Assembly: GCF_013179575.1 (NCBI RefSeq)
Contig: NZ_JABMCQ010000022.1
Coordinates: 1-35,543, forward strand
Direction: 5' to 3'
DNA from: Sphingobacterium shayense
GTDB taxonomy: Bacteria; Bacteroidota; Bacteroidia; Sphingobacteriales; Sphingobacteriaceae
Length of the DNA stretch: 35,543 bases
This document shows, in pieces, positions 18,726 through 27,728 of this stretch. A program made the position numbers and the translations under genes. Below the pieces are notes generated by a model. The model saw only the letters and a list, made by a program, of their open reading frames with translations, was not told the DNA's origin and did no database searches. Position 1 is the first letter of the stretch; the number at the start of each line of letters is the position of its first letter.

Positions 18726-18954
18726 AATCTTTGTCTTGTGTTACAAAAGTAATAAATTAAACGAGCTAAATTATAATCCAGATACAACGCTCGCATTAAA
18801 TTTGTTAAATCATACAAATTGCGTAAAATTGTAGAAGAAATAGAATTGTCGAGAGTATATCTAGCATATATATGAAGTAAAAACATATATTTTTGAATGC
18901 TATTTAAAAGCGACATTATCGAGCTTTTAAATTTTATCTCCTTCTTAGATTATT

Positions 18955-19617
18955 ATGGAAAATACGGAATTTCAAAGAGAAAAATTAGAGTTACCCAATC
19001 ATGGAAAAAAACTTTTATTACATTCATGTTGCGCTCCTTGTGCAGGAGAGGTCATGGAAGCACTAATCGCGTCAGATATTGAATTTACGATCTATTTTTA
19101 TAATCCAAATATCCATCCGCGAAAAGAATACGATTTAAGAAAAGAAGAAAACATTCGATTTGCGGAGAAGCATAATATCCCCTTCGTCGATGCTGATTAC
19201 GATGTTGATCATTGGTTTGAATTAGCTAAAGGCATGGAAAATGAACCAGAACGCGGAAGTCGATGCACTATGTGCTTTGATATGCGGTTTGAAAAAACAG
19301 CTGAATATGCCGCTAAAAATGGTTTCGATGTAATATCCAGTTCGCTCGGTATTTCTCGGTGGAAAAACATGAACCAAATTAACGACGCGGGTCTCCGTGC
19401 GTCATCACGTTATCCCAACATGGAATACTGGACCTTTAACTGGCGTAAAAAAGGTGGGTCTGCACGAATGTTAGAAATCAGCAAAAAAGAGCGCTTTTAT
19501 ATGCAAGAATATTGCGGATGTGCTTATTCTTTACGTGACACTAATCGCTGGCGAATGGCGAACGGTAGAGAAAAGATAGAACTAGGAAAATATTACTATG
19601 GAGACGAACAAGAATAA
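18955..19617 (+). CDS. queH: Epoxyqueuosine reductase QueH
   Basis: QueH performs the last step of queuosine formation, reduction of epoxyqueuosine in tRNA to queuosine. It is the non-homologous alternative to the cobalamin-dependent QueG. The 220-residue protein carries the family's cysteine pattern: LLHSCCAPC (C25, C26, C29), RCTMCFDMR (C104, C107) and EYCGCAYS (C187, C189). These ligate the iron-sulphur cluster and a second metal. Length and motif order are normal. It lies 53 bp upstream of the DUF177 gene and is probably transcribed alone, since that gene has its own promoter match. Confidence 0.92.
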   Translation: MENTEFQREKLELPNHGKKLLLHSCCAPCAGEVMEALIASDIEFTIYFYNPNIHPRKEYDLRKEENIRFAEKHNIPFVDADYDVDHWFELAKGMENEPERGSRCTMCFDMRFEKTAEYAAKNGFDVISSSLGISRWKNMNQINDAGLRASSRYPNMEYWTFNWRKKGGSARMLEISKKERFYMQEYCGCAYSLRDTNRWRMANGREKIELGKYYYGDEQE

Positions 19618-19629
19618 ATTTACAAAAAG

Positions 19630-19661
19630 TTTCCTTTTTACTGAAATAATAATTAATTTTG
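19630..19661 (+). promoter_or_regulatory. Probable promoter of the DUF177-rpmF-plsX cluster
   Basis: TTTC at 19630-19633, 20 nt, then TAATTTTG at 19654-19661. The downstream box fits TAnnTTTG exactly and the upstream box has one mismatch. Transcription would start only a few bases before the ATG at 19671, which implies a very short or absent leader. Confidence 0.55.
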
Positions 19662-19670
19662 CAGGCTCAA

Positions 19671-20225
19671 ATGCAGATTTTAAAATATCTAAAGCAATAT
19701 AGAATTCCATTTTCAGGCCTTGTGTCTGGGAAACACAAATTTGAATTTGACATTAATGATAAGTTCTTTGACTGCTTCGAACATTCCCTAGTAAAAAAGG
19801 GAAAACTAAAAGCTGACGTAGAGTTACAAAAACAAGAAAACATGCTTATCGTAATCTTTGAGATTATCGGTACAATACGGTTAACTTGTGATATCTGTCT
19901 TACGGAATTTGACTCACCTCTTCATTTTAAAGAGAGGGTATTAGTCAAATTTACAGAGGACGATTGGGAAAGCGAGACAGAAGAAGTTATCACTTTATCA
20001 AAAACGGATTACGAATTCGACATAGCAACGCTATTATATGAGTACATTAACGTTCGTGTACCTTATTACAGCAAATGTTCTGAGCAAGGGATTAATATAA
20101 CATGTGATCCAGAAATGCTTGCTAAAATAAACACTGAGGCTCCGTCAGAAGTTGGAAGTGAGAACAATGAAGAAAAGAAAATTGACCCACGGTGGGAAAT
20201 ATTAAAGAAAATTAAAAATAACTAA
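19671..20225 (+). CDS. DUF177/YceD family protein
   Basis: A 184-residue cytoplasmic protein from the ATG at 19671. The family occurs directly upstream of rpmF in most bacteria and is linked to 23S rRNA accumulation. The central LTCDICLTEFDSPLHFKERV carries the conserved CxxC-type segment, and an acidic stretch EDDWESETEEVI follows. The C-terminus ends DPRWEILKKIKNN, the typical 'DPRWE.L..L' tail. A TTG at 19659 would add four residues but overlaps the promoter box, so the ATG is preferred. rpmF follows after 13 bp. Confidence 0.85.
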   Translation: MQILKYLKQYRIPFSGLVSGKHKFEFDINDKFFDCFEHSLVKKGKLKADVELQKQENMLIVIFEIIGTIRLTCDICLTEFDSPLHFKERVLVKFTEDDWESETEEVITLSKTDYEFDIATLLYEYINVRVPYYSKCSEQGINITCDPEMLAKINTEAPSEVGSENNEEKKIDPRWEILKKIKNN

Positions 20226-20238
20226 AACAAAATACGAG

Positions 20239-20430
20239 ATGGCACATCCAAAGCGTAAGACTTCGAAATCGAGAAGAGACAAAAGAAGAACACATTATAA
20301 GGCAGAAAAACCTACATTAACCGTTTGTACAGAAACTGGAGCAGTTCACACTCCTCACCGTGCATACTCAGTAGATGGTAATTTATATTACAACGGAAAG
20401 TTGATTATTGAAAACACAGCTGCTGTCTAA
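20239..20430 (+). CDS. rpmF: 50S ribosomal protein L32
   Basis: A small basic large-subunit protein of 63 residues, starting MAHPKRKTSKSRRDKRRTHYK, the standard L32 N-terminus. It belongs to the widespread DUF177-rpmF-plsX-fabH arrangement. A hairpin terminator follows 20 bp after its stop, so only part of the transcripts should continue into plsX. Confidence 0.97.
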   Translation: MAHPKRKTSKSRRDKRRTHYKAEKPTLTVCTETGAVHTPHRAYSVDGNLYYNGKLIIENTAAV

Positions 20431-20450
20431 CGACATCATTCTAAGAAATT

Positions 20451-20506
20451 AAACATCCCAAATAGGTATAAAAGTCAATTTTTATACTTTAATTTGGGAT
20501 GTTTTT
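20451..20506 (+). terminator. Terminator-type hairpin between rpmF and plsX
   Basis: The arms AAACATCCCAAAT (20451-20463) and ATTTGGGATGTTT (20492-20504) pair over 13 bp and are followed by TTTTT. The 28-nt interior can form a second, A/T-rich helix (GGTATAAAA with TTTTTATACT). It lies inside an otherwise co-oriented cluster and so should set the ratio of rpmF to plsX transcripts. Confidence 0.78.
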
Positions 20507-20536
20507 GCGTATTATTGATTATAAAAATAATAACGA

Positions 20537-21475
20537 ATGAAGATTGGTTTAGACGTTCTTGGAGGTGATTACGCCCCTAACGCTACGATAACTGGAGCAA
20601 TAGAAGCCCAGAAAATACTAAACGACGATCAAAGAATCGTCCTAATCGGCGATCAAAAAGATACGGCCGAGAGATTGAAACAAGAGGGAGCTGATCTTGA
20701 TAAATTTGACTTTATACATGCCCCAGAAGTAATTAGCATGCATGATCACCCGACAAAAGCGATCGCGCAAAAGCCAAATTCAAGTATTGCCGTTGGATTC
20801 GATTTACTTAAGAATGGAGAGATTGATTCATTTGCCTCTGCAGGAAATACCGGAGCGATGTTGGTCGGTTCAGTATTTAGTGTAAAGACTATACCCGGTA
20901 TATTACGTCCAGCGATTGCTACAAACGTTCCCAAACTAAAAAGTGGTTTTGGAATACTTTTAGACGTCGGAGCAAATTCAGAGTGCAAACCTGAAATGTT
21001 AAACCAATTTGCTATTTTGGGTAGTATTTATGCTGAATACATTTATGGAATCGAAAAACCCAAAATCGGTCTTATAAATATCGGTGAAGAACAAGAAAAA
21101 GGAAACAATTTAACAATCTCAACCTATCCCCTCCTAAAAGAAAACACAAAAATTAATTTCGTCGGCAATGTTGAAGGTCGTGATTTATTCACGGACGCTG
21201 CGGATGTATTCGTATGCGATGGTTTCACGGGCAACGTAGTTCTAAAACTAGCCGAATCTTTTTACGTAACAACATTGAAAAAAGGGTTCAAGGATGAGTT
21301 TTTTGATAGATTCAACTATGAACGCTACGGAGGAACACCAATATTAGGCGTCAACGCGCCTGTTATAATTGGCCACGGCATCTCGACACCAGAAGCTATC
21401 AAAAACATGGTTTTACAATCTAAGGACATGATAGAATCAAAATTCATCGATAAAATCAAGTCCGTTTTCAACTAA
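20537..21475 (+). CDS. plsX: Phosphate acyltransferase PlsX
   Basis: PlsX converts acyl-ACP and phosphate to acyl-phosphate, the acyl donor for the first step of phospholipid synthesis by PlsY. The 312-residue protein begins MKIGLDVLGGDYAPNATI, close to the family's MxIAxDxMGGDxAP, and contains SAGNTGAMLVGSVF, LLDVGANSECKPEML and FVCDGFTGNVVLKLAES, all family signatures. It lies 6 bp upstream of fabH, so supply of acyl chains and their entry into phospholipid are encoded together. Confidence 0.97.
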   Translation: MKIGLDVLGGDYAPNATITGAIEAQKILNDDQRIVLIGDQKDTAERLKQEGADLDKFDFIHAPEVISMHDHPTKAIAQKPNSSIAVGFDLLKNGEIDSFASAGNTGAMLVGSVFSVKTIPGILRPAIATNVPKLKSGFGILLDVGANSECKPEMLNQFAILGSIYAEYIYGIEKPKIGLINIGEEQEKGNNLTISTYPLLKENTKINFVGNVEGRDLFTDAADVFVCDGFTGNVVLKLAESFYVTTLKKGFKDEFFDRFNYERYGGTPILGVNAPVIIGHGISTPEAIKNMVLQSKDMIESKFIDKIKSVFN

Positions 21476-21481
21476 TAACTT

Positions 21482-22480
21482 ATGTCAAAAATACATGCTG
21501 CCATTACCGCAGTAAACGGATATGTACCAGATTATATCCTAACAAACCAGGAATTGGAAACTATGGTAGAGACCAATGATGAATGGATTGTAACCCGAAC
21601 TGGGATAAAAGAAAGGCGGATACTTAAAGGAGAAGGTAAAGCGACTTCTGATTTGGCGGTACCCGCCGTTGAGGGACTCCTAAAAAAACGTGGCATTTCA
21701 GCAAACGACATTGAACTGATCATCTTCTGTACAAGTACGCCGGATATGCTATTCCCAGCGACAGCAAATATACTTGCAGACAAGATTGGAGCAAAAAATG
21801 CTTGGGGTTATGACTTGCAAGCTGCATGTTCAGGATTTCTGTTTGGCTTAACTACTGCGGCACAATTTATAGAATCGGGAAAACACAAAAAAGTGTTAGT
21901 TGTTGGTGCAGATAAGATGTCTTCTGTTGTCAATTACGAAGACCGTAACACATGTATCTTGTTCGGTGATGGATGCGGCTGTGTCCTTTTAGAGCCTGAT
22001 GAAGAAGGAAATGGATTAATTGATTCTGTGTTAAAAACTGACGGATCTGGCGGTCCCTACCTCAACATTAAGGGTGGAGGTTCTCTTAACCCTGCAAGCC
22101 ACGACACTGTAGACGCTGGGTTACACTATGCGTACCAAGAAGGCCGTACCGTGTTCAAATTCGCAGTAACAAATATGGCTAACGTAGCGGTTGAAGTAAT
22201 GGAAAGAAACAATCTAACTTCTGAAGATGTAAACTGGCTAGTCCCTCATCAAGCTAATAAACGTATTATTGACGCGACAGCAGAACGGGCGGGGTTACCC
22301 GAAGAAAAAGTAATGGTTAACATCCATAAATACGGAAATACAACAAGCGGAACAATCCCAATCTGTTTGTGGGAATGGGAAGATAAGCTAAAAAAGGGTG
22401 ATAATCTAATTTTAGCAGCATTCGGAGGAGGATTCACTTGGGGATCCATTTACATAAAGTGGGCATATACAAAATCATAA
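21482..22480 (+). CDS. fabH: Beta-ketoacyl-ACP synthase III
   Basis: FabH condenses acetyl-CoA (or a branched starter CoA) with malonyl-ACP to start fatty acid synthesis. In the 332-residue protein the catalytic triad is visible: C116 in LQAACSGFL, H256 in VPHQANKRI and N286 in KYGNTTSG. The C-terminal AAFGGGFTWGS is typical. Bacteroidota often make iso-branched acids, so branched starters are likely, but the sequence alone does not prove this. It follows plsX by 6 bp; accB begins 58 bp later. Confidence 0.98.
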   Translation: MSKIHAAITAVNGYVPDYILTNQELETMVETNDEWIVTRTGIKERRILKGEGKATSDLAVPAVEGLLKKRGISANDIELIIFCTSTPDMLFPATANILADKIGAKNAWGYDLQAACSGFLFGLTTAAQFIESGKHKKVLVVGADKMSSVVNYEDRNTCILFGDGCGCVLLEPDEEGNGLIDSVLKTDGSGGPYLNIKGGGSLNPASHDTVDAGLHYAYQEGRTVFKFAVTNMANVAVEVMERNNLTSEDVNWLVPHQANKRIIDATAERAGLPEEKVMVNIHKYGNTTSGTIPICLWEWEDKLKKGDNLILAAFGGGFTWGSIYIKWAYTKS

Positions 22481-22538
22481 TATTTCCTTAACTTTATCGA
22501 TTCATCAAAAATAAAAACTAAAATAAAATATACTAGAT

Positions 22539-23024
22539 ATGAGTATGGATATTAAACAAATACAAGACCTTATTAAATTCATCGCCAAATCAGGAGTTAA
22601 TGAGGTGGCTATTGAAGAGAAGGACTTTAAGATTACAATAAAGACGAATCAGGAACCTACCTATGTTACAGCTACTATTCCTAGCCCGGTTAGTCTACCC
22701 GCGCAACAATCTGTTGTACAATCTGCCCCAGTTCCTGCAGTAGATGCTTCTACCCCATCAGTGCCTGTTGCAGAGACGTCTAACTTAATAACTATTAAAT
22801 CGCCTATGATCGGTACATTTTACCGAGCAGCAGGCCCGGAAAAACCAAATTTCGCAAACGTAGGTGATGAGATTTCACCAGGAAAAGTCCTTTGTATAGT
22901 AGAAGCAATGAAACTTTTTAACGAAATCGAATCCGACGTATCCGGCAAAATAGTGAAAATATTAGTAAATGATGCACAACCAGTAGAGTTCGATCAACCA
23001 TTATTTTTAGTCGATCCAAGCTAG
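22539..23024 (+). CDS. accB: Biotin carboxyl carrier protein of acetyl-CoA carboxylase
   Basis: AccB carries the biotin that shuttles carboxyl groups between AccC and the carboxyltransferase. The 161 residues include an N-terminal helical part (1-35), a flexible Pro/Ala/Val linker (about 47-80), and the biotinyl domain with the attachment lysine K125 in VEAMKLFNEI. The C-terminus VEFDQPLFLVDPS is normal. It is followed by accC after 105 bp without a visible terminator. Confidence 0.97.
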   Translation: MSMDIKQIQDLIKFIAKSGVNEVAIEEKDFKITIKTNQEPTYVTATIPSPVSLPAQQSVVQSAPVPAVDASTPSVPVAETSNLITIKSPMIGTFYRAAGPEKPNFANVGDEISPGKVLCIVEAMKLFNEIESDVSGKIVKILVNDAQPVEFDQPLFLVDPS

Positions 23025-23129
23025 ATTGGCCATTGTCTCATTCCTTTAGCGTTCGCAATAAAAGCAAAAAAGAATAGACAATTATAATACAAAGCGAGCA
23101 ATCGTAAAAAGTAACATCATTAATAATCT

Positions 23130-24488
23130 ATGTTTAAAAAAATATTAATAGCAAATAGAGGTGAAATCGCTCTCCGCATTATTCGTACATGTCGTGAAAT
23201 GGGTATAAAGAGCGTGGCAGTCTATTCAACTGCCGACCGCGATAGCCTCCATGTCAGATTTGCGGACGAAGCAGTGTGTATTGGCCCCCCTGCCAGTAAA
23301 GATTCTTATTTGAGTATCCCGAATATAATTTCAGCTGCTGAGCTAACAAATGCTGACGCTATACACCCAGGTTATGGCTTTCTTTCTGAAAATGCGAAAT
23401 TCTCGGCTATCTGCGCTGATTATGGTATCAAATTCATTGGAGCAACCGCAGACCAAATTGAAAGAATGGGTGACAAAGCCTCTGCTAAAGAAACAATGAA
23501 AGCTGCTGGGGTTCCAACCGTACCAGGTTCACAAGGTTTAATACCCGATGTTAAAACTGGCATTAAACTAGCCAAAGAAATTGGCTATCCAGTAATTATC
23601 AAAGCTACCGCTGGTGGTGGCGGTCGCGGTATGCGAATTATATGGAAAGATGAAGACTTCGAACACAACTGGGATTCTGCACGTCAAGAATCCGCAGCCG
23701 CGTTCGGTAACGATGGTATATACTTGGAAAAATATGTAGAAGAACCTCGTCATATTGAGATTCAAGTAATTGGCGACCAATATGGAAAAGTTTGTCACCT
23801 TTCTGAGCGGGATTGTTCTATTCAACGTCGTCATCAAAAGCTAGTTGAAGAAGCTCCTTCTCCATTTATCACTCCCGAGCTTCGAGCTAGTATGGGTGAA
23901 GCAGCTATTAAAGGTGCTAAGGCCGTCAACTATGAAGGAGCTGGAACGATCGAATTCTTAGTCGACAAGCACCGTAATTTCTACTTCATGGAGATGAATA
24001 CTCGTATACAGGTCGAGCATCCAGTAACAGAAGAAGTAATAAATTTTGATTTAATCAAAGAGCAAATTAAAGTTGCAGCGGGCATTCCAATATCTGGTAA
24101 AAGCTACGAACCAACCATGCATGCTATTGAATGTCGTATTAACGCAGAAGATCCTTTCAATAATTTCCGTCCTTCTCCGGGTAAAATCACAAATTTTCAC
24201 TCCCCAGGCGGCCATGGAGTACGTGTAGATACACATGTTTATGCGGGATATACAATTCCGCCAAACTACGATTCAATGATTGCCAAACTAATTTGTGTTG
24301 CTCAAACCCGAGAAGAGGCGATAAATACTATGGAGCGTGCGTTAAGCGAATTTGTGATTGAAGGGATAAAAACGACTATCCCATTGCATTTACGTCTAAT
24401 GAGCGATCCAAACTTTAGAGCAGGGAATTTTACAACGAAATTCATGGAATCATTCGACCTTACTGAATATCCTGAAGAAGAAAATTGA
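23130..24488 (+). CDS. accC: Acetyl-CoA carboxylase, biotin carboxylase subunit
   Basis: This ATP-grasp enzyme carboxylates the biotin of AccB using ATP and bicarbonate, the first half of malonyl-CoA formation. The 452-residue length is normal. Visible features are the N-terminal [20 protein letters not shown], the glycine-rich ATP loop [12 protein letters not shown] (about 159-170), the [20 protein letters not shown] segment and the metal and base residues in [15 protein letters not shown]. It closes the plsX-fabH-accB-accC cluster and is followed by a strong terminator. Confidence 0.98.
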   Translation: MFKKILIANRGEIALRIIRTCREMGIKSVAVYSTADRDSLHVRFADEAVCIGPPASKDSYLSIPNIISAAELTNADAIHPGYGFLSENAKFSAICADYGIKFIGATADQIERMGDKASAKETMKAAGVPTVPGSQGLIPDVKTGIKLAKEIGYPVIIKATAGGGGRGMRIIWKDEDFEHNWDSARQESAAAFGNDGIYLEKYVEEPRHIEIQVIGDQYGKVCHLSERDCSIQRRHQKLVEEAPSPFITPELRASMGEAAIKGAKAVNYEGAGTIEFLVDKHRNFYFMEMNTRIQVEHPVTEEVINFDLIKEQIKVAAGIPISGKSYEPTMHAIECRINAEDPFNNFRPSPGKITNFHSPGGHGVRVDTHVYAGYTIPPNYDSMIAKLICVAQTREEAINTMERALSEFVIEGIKTTIPLHLRLMSDPNFRAGNFTTKFMESFDLTEYPEEEN

Positions 24489-24510
24489 AAAATTTCTTTT
24501 ACATAGGTAT

Positions 24511-24545
24511 AAAATACCATTCTTAACGATAAGAATGGTATTTTT
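24511..24545 (+). terminator. accC intrinsic terminator
   Basis: A perfect 15-bp stem, AAAATACCATTCTTA (24511-24525) with TAAGAATGGTATTTT (24530-24544), has a 4-nt ACGA loop and ends in a T-run, 22 bp after the accC stop. Confidence 0.92.
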
Positions 24546-24572
24546 GTTTCTATCCGGAAATAAAATATTAAA

Positions 24573-25442
24573 ATGTCTAAATCCAACGAACTAATTCAAG
24601 CTATAAAAGATAAAGGAAAATCAATCGAGGCGGAGATGTCATTTTTTGACCATCTAGAGGTACTTCGATGGCATATAATCCGGTCTGTAATCGCAATAAT
24701 TGTATTCGCATTATTGTCTTTCACTTTTTATGATTTTGTTTTCAATCAAGTCATCATGGGTCCAAAAAACCTAGATTTTTGGACATACCGTATGATGTGC
24801 AAGGTTGGCGACCTACTAAGTCTCAAAGGCTTTTGCGTAGAACGAATCCCTTTTAACATCATCAACACAGAACTGGCTGGACAGTTTATGCTACAAATTA
24901 ATTCCTGTTTGCTAATGGCTCTCGCACTGGGATTTCCTTACCTCCTATTTGAGGTTTGGTTGTTCATTAAACCGGCACTTACCGATGTTGAACGCCGCTC
25001 AGCCCGTGGGTTCGTATTGTATGCAACACTACTTTTTATCTTGGGAGCATTATTCGGTTATTATGTCGTTGTGCCACTTTCGGTAAACTTCCTAGCCAAT
25101 GTTTCCTTAAGTGAAGAAATCACGAATCAGATTACTATAGACTCCTATCTTTCAACAATAGCCACATTAACACTGGGATGTGGAATTGTATTCCTGTTAC
25201 CGATACTTGTGTTCATTCTTTCTAAATTAGGACTAATGACACCGGAATTCATGCGAGCAAGCAGACGGTATGCAACCGTGGTGATCTTGATTATCGCTGC
25301 TATTATTACCCCTACAGCAGATCTAATTACGTTATTGACCGTGAGTGCACCGATGTTCCTTCTCTATGAACTTAGCATTATGGTGTCTTCGAATGTAAAA
25401 AAACGAAAACTGGAGGCCGAAAAACAATTTTATAATAATTAA
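24573..25442 (+). CDS. tatC: Sec-independent protein translocase subunit TatC
   Basis: TatC is the multispanning receptor of the twin-arginine pathway that binds the RR signal of folded precursors. The 289-residue protein shows the N-terminal FFDHLEVLRWHIIRSV, a variant of the family's HLxELRxR, the FEVWLFIKPALTDVERR loop with the conserved Glu and Pro, and six hydrophobic segments. The cytoplasmic tail is basic (KKRKLEAEK). There are no tatA/B genes nearby; they must be elsewhere. rpiB follows after 12 bp. A likely substrate of the pathway is encoded at 32153-33124. Confidence 0.96.
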   Translation: MSKSNELIQAIKDKGKSIEAEMSFFDHLEVLRWHIIRSVIAIIVFALLSFTFYDFVFNQVIMGPKNLDFWTYRMMCKVGDLLSLKGFCVERIPFNIINTELAGQFMLQINSCLLMALALGFPYLLFEVWLFIKPALTDVERRSARGFVLYATLLFILGALFGYYVVVPLSVNFLANVSLSEEITNQITIDSYLSTIATLTLGCGIVFLLPILVFILSKLGLMTPEFMRASRRYATVVILIIAAIITPTADLITLLTVSAPMFLLYELSIMVSSNVKKRKLEAEKQFYNN

Positions 25443-25454
25443 ACAGAAATAAAA

Positions 25455-25892
25455 ATGGCAAAGAAAATTGCAATAGGAAGCGATCACGCAGGGTTTGAAT
25501 ACAAAACAGCAGTCGTTGACTTTTTGAAGTCAGAAGGGTATATCGTTGAAGACTTCGGTCCTATCAATGCGGACTCCGTGGACTATCCAGATTTTGCGCA
25601 TCCCGTATCCTCGAGCGTAGAGGAGAAAAAAAATGAATTGGGTGTTTTAATTTGCGGCAGTGCAAACGGTGTAGCCATCACCGCTAATAAACATCAAGGA
25701 ATTCGCGCGGCGATTGCATGGCAAAACGAAATATCAGCATTAGCGCGCCAACATAACGATGCAAACGTGCTTTGTATCCCAGCTCGATTTATCGACTTAG
25801 AGCTAGCAAAAAAAATCATTAAAACTTTTCTAACAACTGAATTTGAAGGTGGCAGGCACGCAACCCGAGTGAATAAAATTTCATGTAATTAA
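25455..25892 (+). CDS. rpiB: Ribose 5-phosphate isomerase B
   Basis: RpiB interconverts ribose 5-phosphate and ribulose 5-phosphate in the pentose phosphate pathway. The 145-residue protein matches the RpiB/LacAB fold: IGSDHAGFEYK at 7-17 (D10, H11), the active-site cysteine C67 in LICGSANGVAITANK, and H100 in RQHNDANVL. It lies between tatC (12 bp) and the M28 peptidase gene (10 bp), so the three are probably co-transcribed although their roles are unrelated. Confidence 0.96.
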   Translation: MAKKIAIGSDHAGFEYKTAVVDFLKSEGYIVEDFGPINADSVDYPDFAHPVSSSVEEKKNELGVLICGSANGVAITANKHQGIRAAIAWQNEISALARQHNDANVLCIPARFIDLELAKKIIKTFLTTEFEGGRHATRVNKISCN

Positions 25893-25902
25893 GACTCAGC
25901 TT

Positions 25903-27468
25903 ATGATAAAAAACTGGATTAAATCTTTTTTATTAATTCCCGTACTTTACGGGTGTGCTGTAGCTCAGGATCCTCTCCAAATAAAATATGCCGATCTGTT
26001 AACTGAAGAATCAGCAAAAACACACCTAACGATCTTAGCGTCGCCGGAATTTGAAGGTCGTGGTACTGGTCAAGAAGGTGGAAAAAAAGCTGCTCATTAC
26101 ATTGCCAGTCATTTCGAATCATTGGGACTTCAACCCACTGTCAATAATGCTTTTTTTCAGCCCTTAAAATTAATTCGCAATTCCTACATCGTCAAAGAAT
26201 TTTCCATCAACGACAACAAATATAAAAATGGAACTGATTTTTACGTTCAAGGAGATAATCAAAACACAGTCTTCGATGCGCAGGAAATTATATTCATAGG
26301 GTACGGCATTCAAGATGAAAAATACAATGACATTTCAAACATTGATATCGAGAATAAGATTGTACTCCTTATCAATGAAGGAGAGCCCGTTGACACTAAT
26401 GGAAATTCAATTATCACCGGTACACAGAAACCATCAGAATGGGCCACGAGTCGTTTCAAAAGAATCCAGGAATTAGAAAAAAAGAATCCTAAACTAATTT
26501 TAGCGACCGCAAGTAATGTTGCTTCTATGATCAGTCGGTTCGGAGACAGAATCACAGCAGGTCGATTCGAACTTGATAAAAGTCCCAACCAATCCCAATC
26601 TGTTAGTTTAAATGCTCCTGTCGTACACATTTCAGAGGCGATCGCTGATAAAATACTTTCAAAAAACAATACCTCTATAAATGAGCAAAAAAAAGCGGCT
26701 AAAACATTCGTTATAAAACTTCCAGTCCTTGCGGAAATGGGCGTTATCAAAGAAAAATTCTCAGATCCAAATGTATTGGGATTTCTCCCCGGAACTGACT
26801 TAAAAGAGGAAATTGTTATTATCTCTGGTCACTATGATCACGATGGAATTTTATCGGACGGCACTATATTTCCTGGTGCAGATGATAACGGTTCAGGAAC
26901 TACTGCGGTATTAGAACTCGCTAAAGCATTTTCTCAGGCGAAAAAGGACGGGAACGGCCCGCGTCGCAGTATCCTTTTTATAGGCTTCGCCGCTGAGGAA
27001 AAGGGACTATTGGGGTCGCAATTTTATTCCGAGAACCCTATATTCCCCTTAAAAAACACAGTAACGTGCCTCAATCTTGATATGATTGGTAGAATTGATG
27101 ATAAACATCTTGAAGGAAATCACAACTATATCCACCTAATCGGCTCAGATAAATTAAGTTCCGAACTTTATAAAATCAACCGAAAAGCAAATGACGTCTA
27201 CACTAAGATGGAATTGGATTACATGTACGATGATCCTAAAGATCCTATGCGTATTTACTATCGTTCTGACCAATACAACTTCGCAAAACACGGAATTCCA
27301 GTAACATTTTATTTCTCGGGACTACACCCTCATTATCATACACCCGATGATACCGTGGATAAAATCGATTTTCCAATGATGGTCAAAAGGGAGAAACTTG
27401 TTTTTCACGCTGCATGGGAAATTGCAAATCGAGATCAACGCTTAATCGTTGACAGCAATAAAGAATAA
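25903..27468 (+). CDS. Exported M28-family zinc aminopeptidase
   Basis: A 521-residue exported peptidase. The N-terminal hydrophobic segment ends LYGCAVAQDP, which allows signal peptidase I cleavage after AVA or a weak lipobox at Cys18. The two-zinc M28 site is complete: H310 in GHYDHDG, bridging D327 in GADDNGSG, E365/E366 in FAAEEKGLLGS, the Asp in NLDMIGR, and H479 in HYHTPDDT. A long insert (about 100-290), with a PA-domain-like appearance, precedes the catalytic part. Such enzymes trim N-terminal residues from peptides in the periplasm. A perfect palindromic terminator follows the gene. Confidence 0.9.
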   Translation: MIKNWIKSFLLIPVLYGCAVAQDPLQIKYADLLTEESAKTHLTILASPEFEGRGTGQEGGKKAAHYIASHFESLGLQPTVNNAFFQPLKLIRNSYIVKEFSINDNKYKNGTDFYVQGDNQNTVFDAQEIIFIGYGIQDEKYNDISNIDIENKIVLLINEGEPVDTNGNSIITGTQKPSEWATSRFKRIQELEKKNPKLILATASNVASMISRFGDRITAGRFELDKSPNQSQSVSLNAPVVHISEAIADKILSKNNTSINEQKKAAKTFVIKLPVLAEMGVIKEKFSDPNVLGFLPGTDLKEEIVIISGHYDHDGILSDGTIFPGADDNGSGTTAVLELAKAFSQAKKDGNGPRRSILFIGFAAEEKGLLGSQFYSENPIFPLKNTVTCLNLDMIGRIDDKHLEGNHNYIHLIGSDKLSSELYKINRKANDVYTKMELDYMYDDPKDPMRIYYRSDQYNFAKHGIPVTFYFSGLHPHYHTPDDTVDKIDFPMMVKREKLVFHAAWEIANRDQRLIVDSNKE

Positions 27469-27518
27469 TTCTGGTTAATTTTGGGGACGACAAGTGTTCA
27501 TCCCTTTAATTAATCTAG

Positions 27519-27550
27519 CAAGGCTTTTTCCACGCGTGGAAAAAGCCTTG
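27519..27550. terminator. 32-nt perfect palindromic hairpin after the M28 gene
   Basis: Left half CAAGGCTTTTTCCACG (27519-27534), right half CGTGGAAAAAGCCTTG (27535-27550), without any mismatch. It is followed by TTCATTTTT on the plus strand. It lies 50 bp after the peptidase stop and most likely ends that transcript. The rest of the 260-bp gap before cbpA shows nothing else I can support. Confidence 0.75.
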
Positions 27551-27728
27551 TTCATTTTTACACGACGACCCTGATTCTTAAGTAAAAAGTAAGCTAGTCT
27601 CGTAACTCGCCTAAACCATCCCTCGTCACTAAGTTGAAAAAATAATTGGATAGCCCATAATCCAAGAAAGTCTTTCATGTTGAACAATCGATGCAAAAAA
27701 TTGTTAACAAATTAAACGAACTAAAAAT

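Noticed and set aside
18674..18916. Minus-strand frame of 80 codons upstream of the lipoprotein
   Set aside because: It overlaps the real lipoprotein start in another frame and its composition is that of A/T-rich noncoding sequence.
24539..24546. TATTTTTG as a tatC promoter
   Set aside because: It is formed by the right arm and T-run of the accC terminator, and there is no TTTG at the proper distance.
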